Translations under genes and position numbers: made by a program
Shown here: piece after piece, positions 33,687 through 43,608 of the stretch
How positions within the stretch are numbered: the stretch's first letter is position 1
How the letters are laid out: each line of letters begins with the position of its first letter
Assembly: GCA_003512955.1 (NCBI GenBank)
Contig: DOTG01000015.1
Coordinates: 1 to 64,000 of the forward strand
From: Marinilabiliales bacterium
GTDB lineage: Bacteria; Bacteroidota; Bacteroidia; Bacteroidales; SZUA-534
Length of the DNA: 64,000 nucleotides
Direction: 5' to 3'
Notes under the pieces: generated by a model
What the model saw: only the letters and a program-made list of their open reading frames with translations
What the model was told of the DNA's origin: nothing
Databases searched by the model: none

Positions 33687-35371
33687 AAAGTCTTACGATA
33701 CATAATGATACTGCTTTAATAAGGGAAATTCTTTTTCATAAAGGGATTAATCTTATTATTGATGAAACTAAATCGAAGGACAAAACTGAGTCTGGTAATA
33801 GTGTTGGAAAAACTACAGTATTACGACTTATTGATTTTTGCTTAGATGGAAGTGGAAGTAATATTTATATTGACCCTGAATTTAAAAACACAAACAAGAA
33901 AATAGAATCGTTCTTAAAAGGGAATAATATTCTTATCTCACTTGTTTTAATTGAAGATTTGAATGATAAAAATTCTAAAACAATAACAATACAACGTAAT
34001 TTTCTATCCTACAAAAATAAGATACAGAAGATTAATGGAGAAACATTAAGTAACGATGATTTTTCTAGCACATTAAAAGAATTGATTTTTGACTCAACTG
34101 AAAAACAACCAACTTTAAAGCAACTCAAATCAAAGAATATTAGAGATGAAAAGAATAAGTTAACACAAACTATTCGAGTACTTCCTCAAAATGTTACAAC
34201 TGATGCAATATATGAGTCTTTACACCTTTTCTGGTTTGGAATTGATATTGACACCTCTAAAGATAAGTTAGTAAGAGATAAAAATATCGAAGAAAAATTG
34301 CAAACTCGTCTTAGAAAAGAAAGTAATTTATCTCAAATAAATCAATCATTGATTATTATTAACAAACAAATTGAAGTTCTGAATAAGAAAAAGGAACTAT
34401 TTAATTTAAATGAAAAATATGAAGAGGAACTTCAAAATTTAAATAATATTAAGTCAAGTATTAACAAAGTTACTACTAATCTTTCTCGTCTAGAATTAAG
34501 AAAAGAATTAATTCTTGAAAGCAAAGTCGATTTTGAGAAAGATGTTACAAATATTAATATTGACCAAATAAAAAGAATGTATGAAAAAGCTAAATCATTC
34601 ATTCCGAATATCCAAAGAACATTTGAAGAAACAGTAACATTTCATAATGAAATGATTCAACAGAAAGTTGCATATATCACTGAGGAATTGCCAACCCTCG
34701 AACAAGAAATTAACCAACTTAAAAGATTTCTAAATACTTTAATAATTCAAGAAAAATCTATTTCTGTATCTTTAAATAAATCAGGAGCAATTGAAGATTT
34801 GCAGTTGATTATCAATGATCTTAATTCATATTATGAAAAGAAAGGTAATTTTGAAGAGCAGAAACGCCTATGGGAAAAGTCTAACGATAATTTGAAACAA
34901 CTAAATGAAAAATTGGATAAAATTTCTACAAATATTTTATCAAAAGATGAATTAATCCAACAACGAATAGTAGATTTTAATTCATACTTTTCAGATATAT
35001 CAAGCCGTTTAGATGGGGTTCATTCTTTACTGAGTGCTGACCCAGAAGGTGGGATATATAAATTTAAAATAGATAATATTGAGGGGAATCCCGGTACAGG
35101 TAGTAAAAAAAGTCAAATGGCTTCTTTTGATTTGGCGTATATTAAATTTGCGGAATCCCTTAATATTCCATGTCTTCATTTCATATTGCAAGACCAAATA
35201 GAGAATGTTCATTCAAATCAGATTTCAAATTTATTGACAGAGATAGTTGATGAAGTAAATTGTCAATATGTACTACCTGTTCTTCGAGATAAATTACCAA
35301 GTAATATTGATATTAAACCCTTTGAAATATTATCATTATCACAGTCAGATAAATTATTTAGAGTAGAATAA
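33677..35371 (+). CDS. ABC-3C ATPase (DUF2326-type, SMC/RecN-like)
   Basis: 564 aa. N-terminal ATPase lobe with Walker A written GNSVGKTTVLRLIDFCL (near residue 40); long coiled coil from about 215 to 435 (heptads rich in Leu/Glu/Lys); C-terminal lobe with the DUF2326-like segment PEGGIYKFKID...GTGSKKSQMASFDLAY and a Walker-B-like hydrophobic strand LHFILQDQ. Third gene of the tightly overlapping trio. Expected to sense invading nucleic acid or replication and license the HNH effector. Confidence 0.8.
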   Translation: MFLKSLTIHNDTALIREILFHKGINLIIDETKSKDKTESGNSVGKTTVLRLIDFCLDGSGSNIYIDPEFKNTNKKIESFLKGNNILISLVLIEDLNDKNSKTITIQRNFLSYKNKIQKINGETLSNDDFSSTLKELIFDSTEKQPTLKQLKSKNIRDEKNKLTQTIRVLPQNVTTDAIYESLHLFWFGIDIDTSKDKLVRDKNIEEKLQTRLRKESNLSQINQSLIIINKQIEVLNKKKELFNLNEKYEEELQNLNNIKSSINKVTTNLSRLELRKELILESKVDFEKDVTNINIDQIKRMYEKAKSFIPNIQRTFEETVTFHNEMIQQKVAYITEELPTLEQEINQLKRFLNTLIIQEKSISVSLNKSGAIEDLQLIINDLNSYYEKKGNFEEQKRLWEKSNDNLKQLNEKLDKISTNILSKDELIQQRIVDFNSYFSDISSRLDGVHSLLSADPEGGIYKFKIDNIEGNPGTGSKKSQMASFDLAYIKFAESLNIPCLHFILQDQIENVHSNQISNLLTEIVDEVNCQYVLPVLRDKLPSNIDIKPFEILSLSQSDKLFRVE

Positions 35372-35387
35372 AAACTGGCTAAAATGT

Positions 35388-35505
35388 GGTATAAAAAATT
35401 GCCAGTACAATAGGTTATTCAAGGGTTAAGCCCACTTCAATTTTTATATACCTTGACAGGAAATCGCCCGCAATCGGCAACTTTTCATACCGCCAAACGA
35501 TATCG
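35388..35505 (+). repeat. Degenerate attC-like palindrome behind the ABC-3C genes
   Basis: Arms GGTATAAAAAATTGCC (35388-35403) and GGCAACTTTTCATACC (35476-35491) pair at 14 of 16 positions. The interior (TTCAAGGGTTAAGCCCACTTC..., TTGACAGG, GCCCGCAA.CGGC) matches the interior of the attC-like site at 61556-61686. After the right arm GCCAAACGATATCG looks like a decayed GCCAACGTT core. Suggests the ABC-3C genes once formed or neighboured a cassette. Confidence 0.45.
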
Positions 35506-35562
35506 ATAATTAAATTGCATACGTAAACAGAACCGGAAATTGGAACATAAAAACACAAAACT

Positions 35563-35985
35563 ATGGAAACACCCGTATTGAGAGAAAAGGATATTTTTCC
35601 ATCAAAAGAAGTTTTAGAAATTGCTTTAGGTGATAGTTATTTGGCATTTGAAGAATTAATACAGAAAGTAACCGATACCCAATACGGATTAGAACCGGTT
35701 TGGAATTATTACAACGACGGGAAAGCGTGGTTGTGCAAAGTGTGTTACAAAAAGAAAACAATTTTCTGGTTATCGGTATGGGATAAATATTTCAAAACGG
35801 GTTTCTATTTTACCGAAAAAACCGGCTTAGGAATTAAAGAACTGGAAATCGACAATGAAATTAAAGAATCATTTAACCGTAATAAACCAATCGGAAAATT
35901 AATTCCGCTGACAATTACTATAAGCCTGAAAGAACAAATAAGTGATGTACTAAAGGTTATAGAATTTAAAAAGAGTTTAAAATAA
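35563..35985 (+). CDS. DUF3788 family protein
   Basis: 140 aa small cytosolic protein; ALGDSYLAFEELIQ near the N-terminus, then GLEPVWNYYNDGKAWLCKVCYKKKTIFWLSVWDKYFKTGFYF are the DUF3788 pattern. No function known; related to small sugar/ligand-binding YdhG-like folds by impression only. Lies between the ABC-3C island and the pectin locus, on the plus strand alone. Confidence 0.75.
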   Translation: METPVLREKDIFPSKEVLEIALGDSYLAFEELIQKVTDTQYGLEPVWNYYNDGKAWLCKVCYKKKTIFWLSVWDKYFKTGFYFTEKTGLGIKELEIDNEIKESFNRNKPIGKLIPLTITISLKEQISDVLKVIEFKKSLK

Positions 35986-36228
35986 CAATAGGGGTTACTC
36001 AAAAGCTTAACTTAGGTTGTAAAGTGTATTAGTCGCTGGCAAGGTTTTTAGCAGTTGAAAGTTTCGCCGCTCCAAAATCTCAACAACATTCCATACTACC
36101 AACCATTATCGCTAAGCATTTATTTCACCTCTTTTTAAATTCCCAGTTCTACCATCCTTAAAGTGTGCGTTGTAACTAAGCTGCTCAAAAAATTATGGAT
36201 TGATTCATTTCTGTGAATAGGCTGCCAT

Positions 36229-38646
36229 CTATTCTTTAACAATTATTTTTTGAATGCTTGCCAAACCATTGATGGTGGTTTTGCACAAATAAATTCCCTG
36301 CTCCAGTTCTGCTGTATTAATTTCAATCAGCGGTTGGTTCTGGTTGATATTTTTTCCATGGATTTGTTTCACCAATGTACCATTGATACTATAAATCTCC
36401 AGATTAACCGTTGAGGTTTCGGTACCATGTACCTTAATGTATATTTGGCTGGTAAAAGGATTTGGGTAACATTCTAAAACGGTAGTTTCTTCCAATTTCT
36501 TATCATAAACGGAAGTAACAGGTTCAAATTCCGGAACCCAGTCGTAATAATATGCGGGTGATGCTGTTTCCTTGGAAAAGATATTTTCCAAGGTATATAA
36601 GGCAGCTTCTTCATCGGTTAATTGGTGCGACCACGAAACACGGCTTTCGGGTTTATAGCCGTCGCCCGAACAGTTGTATTCGGCATAATAGGCGGTTAAA
36701 TGGTTGTTGGTCCCGCTCCATTCAAGCCACCCCGCGGGTGAAATGTGCTTTCCTTCCTCTGTTTCAATAAAAACAGTTTGTGCGTATTCTTTCCACGGGC
36801 GTCCTAAAGTGGCTCCTGAAATGCCGGCATCGGCAATTAATTTACAGTTTTTAAATACATAACCAAATTTATAGTTCTGTGGGGTTGCGGCGGCAGTAAC
36901 CGGCGAATTGCGCAAACTTTTTATGGTACAATTCTGGAAAACAGCTACCGAACTGCCAAAAATAAAATCAACGGTTCCTTCAATATAGCAATCTTCGTGG
37001 TAAACACGGCCAACGCCCCAGGTATAATAGGTATCCTGATAACCCAAAAATCGGCATTGCTGGAAAATCATCCGGTCGCCTTTTACCCGCAAAGCCACTG
37101 CCTGTGAACCATTATAGGTATTTTGAAAGGTGATATTCTGGGCAATAAAATCGTCGGCATCAATAGCTATGGTATATGATGTTGAAGTACCCAAAGTAAC
37201 CCCGTCAACAATTTTTCCCGAGTAATCGTCCCATCTGATAATGGTGCTGTCGCGATATTCCCCTTTTAAGCGGACGTTTATTTTTCCCTTTTCGAGTAGC
37301 ACTTTTTCATTATAGATACCTTTTTTAACCAATACATTAATGTTTCCCATGTAGTTGTAGGGTATGTTGTTAAACGCATCCTGGAGCGTAGTGTAATCGC
37401 CATTTCCAGCAATATCAACCACTATGTTCATATCGGGCTCCGGTTGCGGGGTGGTAAACGAAATTTCGTCGCCATACCCAATTCCTTCGCTGTTTTGGGC
37501 AAATGCACGTACATAGTAGGTTTTTTGACTTATCAGGTTAGCTAAATAAGCGCTAAAGTCTCCCGTTCCTTCGCCTGCTTCCACTACCTGATCGATAATT
37601 GTTGGCGATGATTGTCCGCTAAAGCAAAAGCCGGTCAACGATACGGTTAAACCGCCATCGAAAAATACGTCTCCTTTGGCAATAGCTCCCGTTGGACGCA
37701 AATCGGAAACAGCTACGGTAGTGACTCCCGGAATCGAAAGTTTTTCAAGCGTAGTAAATGTGAGTTCGTTTCCAAAAGAAACACCTGCTTTATTTACTGC
37801 AAAAGCTTTAACATAGTAGGTTTGGTCGGGTATCAATCCTTCCATCAATAACGAAAACGAACCAACCTGCGACGGTGCCAAAATAACACGATCCGTGGTG
37901 TCGGGATTGGGTTCAGTACTCAGAACCAAACCCACCGAATCGAGGGTCACACCTCCATCATTGGCCACATTCCCGTTAAACCATGCGGTTTGGGTTGAAA
38001 TTGTATGAATTTTGTCCGATGAAACTTCGGGTAATTCAGGAATCAATTCGCCTAAGGTTACGCCACTAAATTTTACTTTGGTTATGTTAAAATATTTTCC
38101 GCTGGCAACGCCTCCCTGCAACCACGGAAAAACCCTTACCGTAATGGGTTGCTGGTTTTCAACGGTTATATTTGAATCACTTATTTCATAAACAAATTCT
38201 TTTAGCGCGGCACTGGGTAAAACCATGTTTGAGTCAATACGTGTGGCTGTGGCAAAGCCATCGGTAGAATAATAGATGCTAGCCCGTACATTGTTTGAGC
38301 CGCCACTGTTCCCCAAAAAGAACTGCATTTGGGTTAATTGAAAACTGAGCCCTGAGCGCGGTGTTACGGTAAACTCGCAATACCGATCCAAATTTTCGGT
38401 AGTTTCGTTGGGCCAATAACCCAGCCCGCTACCTGAGGCATAAACCCGCTGGCTTGTTTCAGTTCCGCCATAATCGCGGATAATGTAACTTTCCGTGGCT
38501 GTTTGATTGCTGCTAATAACCCCTCCTGAAGTAATTACCGAGGTAGTTGTATTCACATTCAGTGCCCAAAAAACCGTGGCAGTATCCTGGGCTTTTACGA
38601 AAGGACCTATTGTTAAAAACGAAATGAATAATAGTAACTTTTTCAT
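36229..38646 (-). CDS. Secreted multidomain pectin methylesterase (CE8) with T9SS tail
   Basis: 805 aa. Signal peptide (ends VKAQD); beta-rich N-terminal domain; two fibronectin-like modules (about 205-400, repeats of TYYVKAFAVN and TYYVRAFAQN); CE8 beta-helix about 405-690. Catalytic signs: QDTYYTW (Gln/Asp), GTVDFIFGS with D560, and LGRPWKEYAQ with the Arg. C-terminal 75 residues (LECYPNPFTSQIYI ... GIYLCKTTINGLASIQKIIVKE) are a T9SS sorting domain. Removes methyl esters so that PL1 and GH28 can act. Last gene of the minus-strand pectin operon. Confidence 0.92.
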   Translation of the reverse strand: MKKLLLFISFLTIGPFVKAQDTATVFWALNVNTTTSVITSGGVISSNQTATESYIIRDYGGTETSQRVYASGSGLGYWPNETTENLDRYCEFTVTPRSGLSFQLTQMQFFLGNSGGSNNVRASIYYSTDGFATATRIDSNMVLPSAALKEFVYEISDSNITVENQQPITVRVFPWLQGGVASGKYFNITKVKFSGVTLGELIPELPEVSSDKIHTISTQTAWFNGNVANDGGVTLDSVGLVLSTEPNPDTTDRVILAPSQVGSFSLLMEGLIPDQTYYVKAFAVNKAGVSFGNELTFTTLEKLSIPGVTTVAVSDLRPTGAIAKGDVFFDGGLTVSLTGFCFSGQSSPTIIDQVVEAGEGTGDFSAYLANLISQKTYYVRAFAQNSEGIGYGDEISFTTPQPEPDMNIVVDIAGNGDYTTLQDAFNNIPYNYMGNINVLVKKGIYNEKVLLEKGKINVRLKGEYRDSTIIRWDDYSGKIVDGVTLGTSTSYTIAIDADDFIAQNITFQNTYNGSQAVALRVKGDRMIFQQCRFLGYQDTYYTWGVGRVYHEDCYIEGTVDFIFGSSVAVFQNCTIKSLRNSPVTAAATPQNYKFGYVFKNCKLIADAGISGATLGRPWKEYAQTVFIETEEGKHISPAGWLEWSGTNNHLTAYYAEYNCSGDGYKPESRVSWSHQLTDEEAALYTLENIFSKETASPAYYYDWVPEFEPVTSVYDKKLEETTVLECYPNPFTSQIYIKVHGTETSTVNLEIYSINGTLVKQIHGKNINQNQPLIEINTAELEQGIYLCKTTINGLASIQKIIVKE

Positions 38647-38658
38647 GATTACATGGTT

Positions 38659-39921
38659 TTAATAATTTGTTTCGGACACAGTAAAAATAGTAGAGGTTTT
38701 TTGTGGTTCGAGGGTTGCCGATATGCCCTGAATCTGGCCTGAGACTATAATAAATGGTTTCGATAGATCATCCGTGGGAAATATTTCACTGCTTGTAAAT
38801 TCCAGACGATCGCGCCCAGCTCCAGTGTGATAAGTAAACAAAACACCCGATTGAGATTTGATAACCAATTTACCTAGCGGCATGACCAAAGCATCGAAAT
38901 ACAGGAAAAGAGAACCTTTTCCGCAGGTAATTTTTTTTACCTCTAGCAATTCTTTTGTTTCAGGATTCCAATTCCCATCGAAAGTCCATTCTGGTGTAAC
39001 TGTTTGTGGGGTAGTATTTTTGGGCCATATTTGTGTATTATCGGCAAACCAGGCATAGTTGCCTGCACTGCGCGAACAATGGTAAAAATAATAACGGTCG
39101 CCATACAAGTACGGACGGTTGTTCTCGGGATGTTCCTGGTCGAACACATGCTCAATGGACTTATTTCGCATCAAGGCAGGGAAACGGCAGTCGATAAAAT
39201 AAAACTGGGCATCGTAATGGTGACGCGCCAGATAAAAGCTGTCGGCTCCCTGAAAATCGCAGTTCTTTAATACCATTTTTTGGTTGGGATTCACAGGAGC
39301 AGCATGCCATACAGCAGCTGTATTTTTATGTTCAAAAAAGGTAGAATTCGAAATATAGCACCAACCGCGCGGACAGACAAAATCCACCGCTCCTTCAAAG
39401 TAACAACTGTCGTGATAATACATGCCCTGTTTGTAGTTCCATAACGAAACTGTATCTCCGCCTTTACTCGTAACCGTGCAGTTTTTTAAAATAGTACGTG
39501 TTCCTGTTCCGTAAATGGCAAAGGCATGAGGACCCACCTCAGGCTGCGTATTTTCAATGGTCAGGTTTTTCAGGATCACATCATCGGCAAAAATATTTAC
39601 CACTGCCGGACCAATAGCGTCGGGGTTTTTATTCCAGTCGTTGCGTAACTGGTGGTACACAATTTTTGTGTTTTCGCAGTTTTCGCCCACCAGTGTTATA
39701 TAATCACGGTCAATGCGGATTTTCTCGTTATACACCCCTTCTTTCACAAATATGACTACCCGTTCGTAACAATACATGGGAAGCGATTCAATAGCTTTTT
39801 GAATCGTAGTGAAATCGCCACTTCCATCTTTGGCTACCTGAATCGGATTAGATGAACCATCCGCTGCAATTGGAAAAACAACAAATAGCAACCTTATAAA
39901 TGTTATTAAATGGCATCGCAT
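38659..39921 (-). CDS. Divergent pectinesterase-family (CE8-like) protein
   Basis: 420 aa, signal peptide, beta-helix with VFVKEGVYNEKIRID start typical of CE8. The catalytic landscape is altered: where CE8 has QDT there is GGDTVSLWN (Asp kept, Gln lost), GAVDFVCPRGW replaces VDFIFG (Asp kept), and no LGRPW segment is evident. It may act on an unusual ester or be a binding protein. 12 nt upstream of the other CE8 gene, so co-transcribed. Confidence 0.75.
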   Translation of the reverse strand: MRCHLITFIRLLFVVFPIAADGSSNPIQVAKDGSGDFTTIQKAIESLPMYCYERVVIFVKEGVYNEKIRIDRDYITLVGENCENTKIVYHQLRNDWNKNPDAIGPAVVNIFADDVILKNLTIENTQPEVGPHAFAIYGTGTRTILKNCTVTSKGGDTVSLWNYKQGMYYHDSCYFEGAVDFVCPRGWCYISNSTFFEHKNTAAVWHAAPVNPNQKMVLKNCDFQGADSFYLARHHYDAQFYFIDCRFPALMRNKSIEHVFDQEHPENNRPYLYGDRYYFYHCSRSAGNYAWFADNTQIWPKNTTPQTVTPEWTFDGNWNPETKELLEVKKITCGKGSLFLYFDALVMPLGKLVIKSQSGVLFTYHTGAGRDRLEFTSSEIFPTDDLSKPFIIVSGQIQGISATLEPQKTSTIFTVSETNY

Positions 39922-39932
39922 GTTTTTACAAG

Positions 39933-41207
39933 TTACTGGCTGATTTTTATGGGATTATTGAAAGAAAATATCAGATTTTCCAGATAAATGTTAAAATCCT
40001 TTTTGTTGGTAATACCGTTGAGTTCCTTTTCCCAGGCGGCCAGAAAATAATAATCGACCTTCTGGTTAATTGGTTGCAGAACCATAATTTGATTTTTCTT
40101 ATCCTCCGTAATTTGTGTTACAAATTTTCGGTGGGCAATTATGGCCAGTCCCAAACTATCGTTGGCTAAGCTTTGTAACCCATAAGTAGCTAAAAAAACA
40201 TAATCAGAAAGTGAATCGGCAAAATTGGTTTCGGGTTCAATGCCTTTGTATTTAATGATACCGGTGCAAAGAACAGGATTACCTTTGGAAAGCTCCAATT
40301 GGCAATGTGTAAGCCGCGAACCGCCTACAATAGAAAGATAAGAATGTAAATCGACTGTTGAATTGGCGAACTGCCATCCGTAATACTGGGTTTCGATGGC
40401 TGATTTTAGCAAGCCATTCATGGCAATACGCGAAATCATGCTATCGGTTTTCTCCACCCGAACCGCCTCTGTTCCTGACCAATAGGCAATGGAGCCAAGG
40501 CCGAGTGTTTCGCCTACTTTAAAAATATCCTGCCCCCATTCGCATGATTCGTGATAGGAATCGAACCCGTCGAGTCCCACATTTTGCAGAACCATTTCCG
40601 CGGTTTTCTTCCCAAAAACATCAACGGCATTGCGCCAGTCGAGGTAAAAGCGGTAGCCCACTTTGTCCGATTCCCATCCCGGGCCTTCGTAACGGATATC
40701 GAAAGAATGGTCGGTATGTTGCTCCGGAACCCTGTATGATTCAACATTTTTGAATTTGCCTCCTTTATATTCGTACTGTTGGTTGCCGTTGTCTTTGGTA
40801 ACCCATTCCCAGGTTCCACCTTCTTTTACAGAAAGCTCGGCATAGGTTCGTTTCGAAAAAGAATTTGTGCCCTCATGGTCATCGGCTTTAGTTATCATAA
40901 GCTTTATTTGTGATTGAGCCGGTACCGTAACCAGCACCAACAACGATTTTCCGTTAGGTTTTTCATCGACCCATTGGCTGGCAATTACTGTGTTATTATG
41001 TAGTACGCAAATCTGTTCGTCGGAGATTCCAGATAATTTATTTTTCAAAGCACTCCACGGAATATACACTTCGGCATCTGCAATTGAAATATCCGTTGGA
41101 TTACTAACCGATATTTCTATCGGTTTTACTTTAGTTTGTTTGCTTTTGCAATGCACTAAAAAGGTTAATGCAGAAAAACATACTATTAAAAATACTACGT
41201 ATTTCAT
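39933..41207 (-). CDS. DUF4861 family lipoprotein
   Basis: 424 aa, lipoprotein signal (LTFLVHC). The body matches the DUF4861 family by its blocks RYEGPGWESDKVGYRFYLDWRNAVDVFGKK and SYHESCEWGQDIFKVGETLGLGSIAYW. This family is common in pectin and rhamnogalacturonan loci; activity is not established to my knowledge. N-terminal 100 residues resemble the N-terminal region of the GH105 protein at 45079. Confidence 0.8.
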   Translation of the reverse strand: MKYVVFLIVCFSALTFLVHCKSKQTKVKPIEISVSNPTDISIADAEVYIPWSALKNKLSGISDEQICVLHNNTVIASQWVDEKPNGKSLLVLVTVPAQSQIKLMITKADDHEGTNSFSKRTYAELSVKEGGTWEWVTKDNGNQQYEYKGGKFKNVESYRVPEQHTDHSFDIRYEGPGWESDKVGYRFYLDWRNAVDVFGKKTAEMVLQNVGLDGFDSYHESCEWGQDIFKVGETLGLGSIAYWSGTEAVRVEKTDSMISRIAMNGLLKSAIETQYYGWQFANSTVDLHSYLSIVGGSRLTHCQLELSKGNPVLCTGIIKYKGIEPETNFADSLSDYVFLATYGLQSLANDSLGLAIIAHRKFVTQITEDKKNQIMVLQPINQKVDYYFLAAWEKELNGITNKKDFNIYLENLIFSFNNPIKISQ

Positions 41208-41213
41208 ATTTAA

Positions 41214-42827
41214 TTATTTAGTTTTTAAAAATCGGAACCAATCGGCATTTACATAACCGGCATCGTTAGTTTTGATGTTTCCGGTGCAAAACAGTCCACA
41301 TTTTGCTCCAATCCATCGACCTGGTTGAGCCTTAAATTCAGGTGTAATTGATTGATAATTTGCAGTTGTGCTGCTAAACGAAAACTTACAGTTTCCCTCT
41401 GGATTGACGTTTACCTTAAGAAGTACAGATTCATGTTCCCAAGGAATTTCAAACATGGTTTGTTCCGGTTTTCCTTTATCTGCACCCAGACAAGTTTTGT
41501 AAACCAGAAAATTAGCGGTTTCCTTTCGCTCAATCCCCACATAAGCGTAATCGGAACCCATTATGAGTAATCCGGTTTTATCGCCAGGTTCTTTCAGGAA
41601 CAGATCGAGTTTTGTTTCAACCGAAAAGTTTTCAGCAGGAAATTTCTGGAGCAGTAAATTGGGCACTTCCCACAAGTTTTTAACGTCAGGCATAACCCAT
41701 GCATTCAACCGTAAAAATCCTAGATTTGCCGATGGCGAACCCCATTTCGGATTAATATTGGCATGCCATTGCCAGTTCAGGTTTAAAAAAGGTGTGTTGA
41801 ATTCGTCGGAACAGCTATGGATAAAACTTTCAGATGGAATCTGGTTGGCTTGAATTTTTAGTTGATGAACGGGTTCGCCCAAACCTGTCGCATCTATGTT
41901 TTCACCAATCTGTGGCCAATTATCAACCCAATGCATCGGTTGTAAATGAACAATACGGCCAAATGCGCCCTTATCCTGAAAATGGAAGAACCAATCGTTT
42001 CCTTTATGGTCGGTTATCCAAGCCCCCTGATGCGGGCCATTAATGAGGGTATTCCCCTGATGCAGCACTTTTCGATTCTCGTAAGGCCCATAAATATCTT
42101 CGGAACGCATAACTAATTGCCAGCCTTCGGTAACGCCGCCAGCCGGTGCAAAGATGTAATAATAACCATTACGTTTATACATTTTAGGACCTTCCACTGT
42201 GCGGTTTTCCTCATGACCATCGAACACTAATATACCGTTGTTGAGTAGCTGTTTTCCGTCGGCACTCATTTGATGCAAAATCAAGGTACTTTTTATTCCG
42301 GCCCGGCTTCCCGCCCAGGCATGGACCAGCCAGGCTTTTCCGTTATCGTCCCAAAACGGACATGGATCGATCCAACCTTTACCACTTTGAACCAAATACG
42401 GTTTGCTCCAGGGGCCTTCAATTTTGGATGCGGTTACCACAAAAATCCCAAAATCGGGATCGCTGTAATAAATATAAAATTGCCCGTTGTGAAAACGGAT
42501 TGCTGGCGCCCATACACCATTACCATGCTGGGGTTTGCTGTAAACCGAATCGGGTTCCAGTTTTTGAAGTGCATAACCTATCAGGTTCCAATGCACCAAA
42601 TCGGTCGATTCTAACAGGGGTAAACCAGGAATACAGTTGAAACTGCTTGCCGTGAGGTAATATTTTCTGTTGACATTTATAACATCAGGGTCAGAATAAT
42701 CGACTGATAAAACCGGATTGGAAATCTCAATGAAGTTTGAGGCTGGTTTTGATGATTCGTTAGTGCAGGAAAAATGAATCAAAAGAATAATAAATAACAA
42801 GTTGCCGAATCTGTATTTAGACATCAT
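41214..42827 (-). CDS. GH43 beta-xylosidase/arabinofuranosidase
   Basis: 537 aa, lipoprotein-like signal (LLIHFSC). Five-bladed propeller with catalytic acids visible as DYSDPDVINV (base Asp), GWIDPCPFWDDNG (pKa-modulating Asp) and RTVEGPKMYKRNG (acid Glu); C-terminal beta-sandwich (about 340-535) is the GH43_C2/DUF1349-like domain. Likely trims arabinose or xylose side chains from pectin. Its ATG overlaps the stop of the CE12 gene (ATGA). Confidence 0.88.
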   Translation of the reverse strand: MMSKYRFGNLLFIILLIHFSCTNESSKPASNFIEISNPVLSVDYSDPDVINVNRKYYLTASSFNCIPGLPLLESTDLVHWNLIGYALQKLEPDSVYSKPQHGNGVWAPAIRFHNGQFYIYYSDPDFGIFVVTASKIEGPWSKPYLVQSGKGWIDPCPFWDDNGKAWLVHAWAGSRAGIKSTLILHQMSADGKQLLNNGILVFDGHEENRTVEGPKMYKRNGYYYIFAPAGGVTEGWQLVMRSEDIYGPYENRKVLHQGNTLINGPHQGAWITDHKGNDWFFHFQDKGAFGRIVHLQPMHWVDNWPQIGENIDATGLGEPVHQLKIQANQIPSESFIHSCSDEFNTPFLNLNWQWHANINPKWGSPSANLGFLRLNAWVMPDVKNLWEVPNLLLQKFPAENFSVETKLDLFLKEPGDKTGLLIMGSDYAYVGIERKETANFLVYKTCLGADKGKPEQTMFEIPWEHESVLLKVNVNPEGNCKFSFSSTTANYQSITPEFKAQPGRWIGAKCGLFCTGNIKTNDAGYVNADWFRFLKTK

Positions 42828-43555
42828 TGTTTCAGGTGTTTTGCCAGTTCAGGAACCTTGATTTTAATTTCATTGGCGGCAATTTTGGCCATTTCGAGTG
42901 CACCGAATTCCGAAAAATGGGTATCGTCGTGTTTTCCTTCGGGTAATGAATCGTTTACATTGGGTCCGATGTGCAGATACATAGGCATTGAGGCGTCCGG
43001 ACCCAGAGCTGAAACATATTCCCAACTTTTTTTGTGCATCTCAAGCAAAGGAACCCGCATGTCGGCAGCTATCTTCCTTACAATGTCGGGATATTCGCCA
43101 TGTGAGTCGTAAAATTGGCCTTGCTCATCGAATCTACGCCTAACTACTGGAGTGGACAAGATAGGTAGTGCATTTTTTGCCTGTGTTTCGCGCACAAATT
43201 TTCGCAGATTATATTCGTATTCAACCAGTGTGGTATAACGTTCGGCTTTTTGGATACTGCCGTCGTTGTGGCCAAACTGGATAAGTACAAAATCGTTGGG
43301 CTGCAGTTTCTGGAACACCGAGTCCCAGCGTCCTTCGTAAATAAACGACCGTGTACTCCGTCCGTTTTTAGCGTGGTTCTCAATTAAAACACCATCGGTA
43401 AAAAGTTGCGGGAAAAGCTGCCCCCAGCCTCGCTCGGGCAGATAAAGCTTTTCTTTATCGGCCATGGTTGAGTCGCCAATCATAAAAAGGGTTGGTTTGT
43501 TATCTTGCCGGCATCCGATAAGGAGGATTAAAACGAATATGTAAAGTTGTTTCAT
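42824..43555 (-). CDS. Rhamnogalacturonan acetylesterase (CE12, SGNH hydrolase)
   Basis: 243 aa, lipoprotein signal (LILLIGC). SGNH blocks: FMIGDSTMAD (nucleophile Ser), HAKNGRSTRSF (Gly/Asn), QFGHNDGS (Asn), and KHDDTHFSEFGA (Asp-x-x-His). Removes acetyl groups from rhamnogalacturonan or homogalacturonan. Four-base overlap with the downstream GH43 gene. Confidence 0.9.
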   Translation of the reverse strand: MKQLYIFVLILLIGCRQDNKPTLFMIGDSTMADKEKLYLPERGWGQLFPQLFTDGVLIENHAKNGRSTRSFIYEGRWDSVFQKLQPNDFVLIQFGHNDGSIQKAERYTTLVEYEYNLRKFVRETQAKNALPILSTPVVRRRFDEQGQFYDSHGEYPDIVRKIAADMRVPLLEMHKKSWEYVSALGPDASMPMYLHIGPNVNDSLPEGKHDDTHFSEFGALEMAKIAANEIKIKVPELAKHLKQ

Positions 43556-43608
43556 TTTTAAAAATAGAAAAATATTTTTCTCAAAATGATTATAAAATCT
43601 ATTGATAT

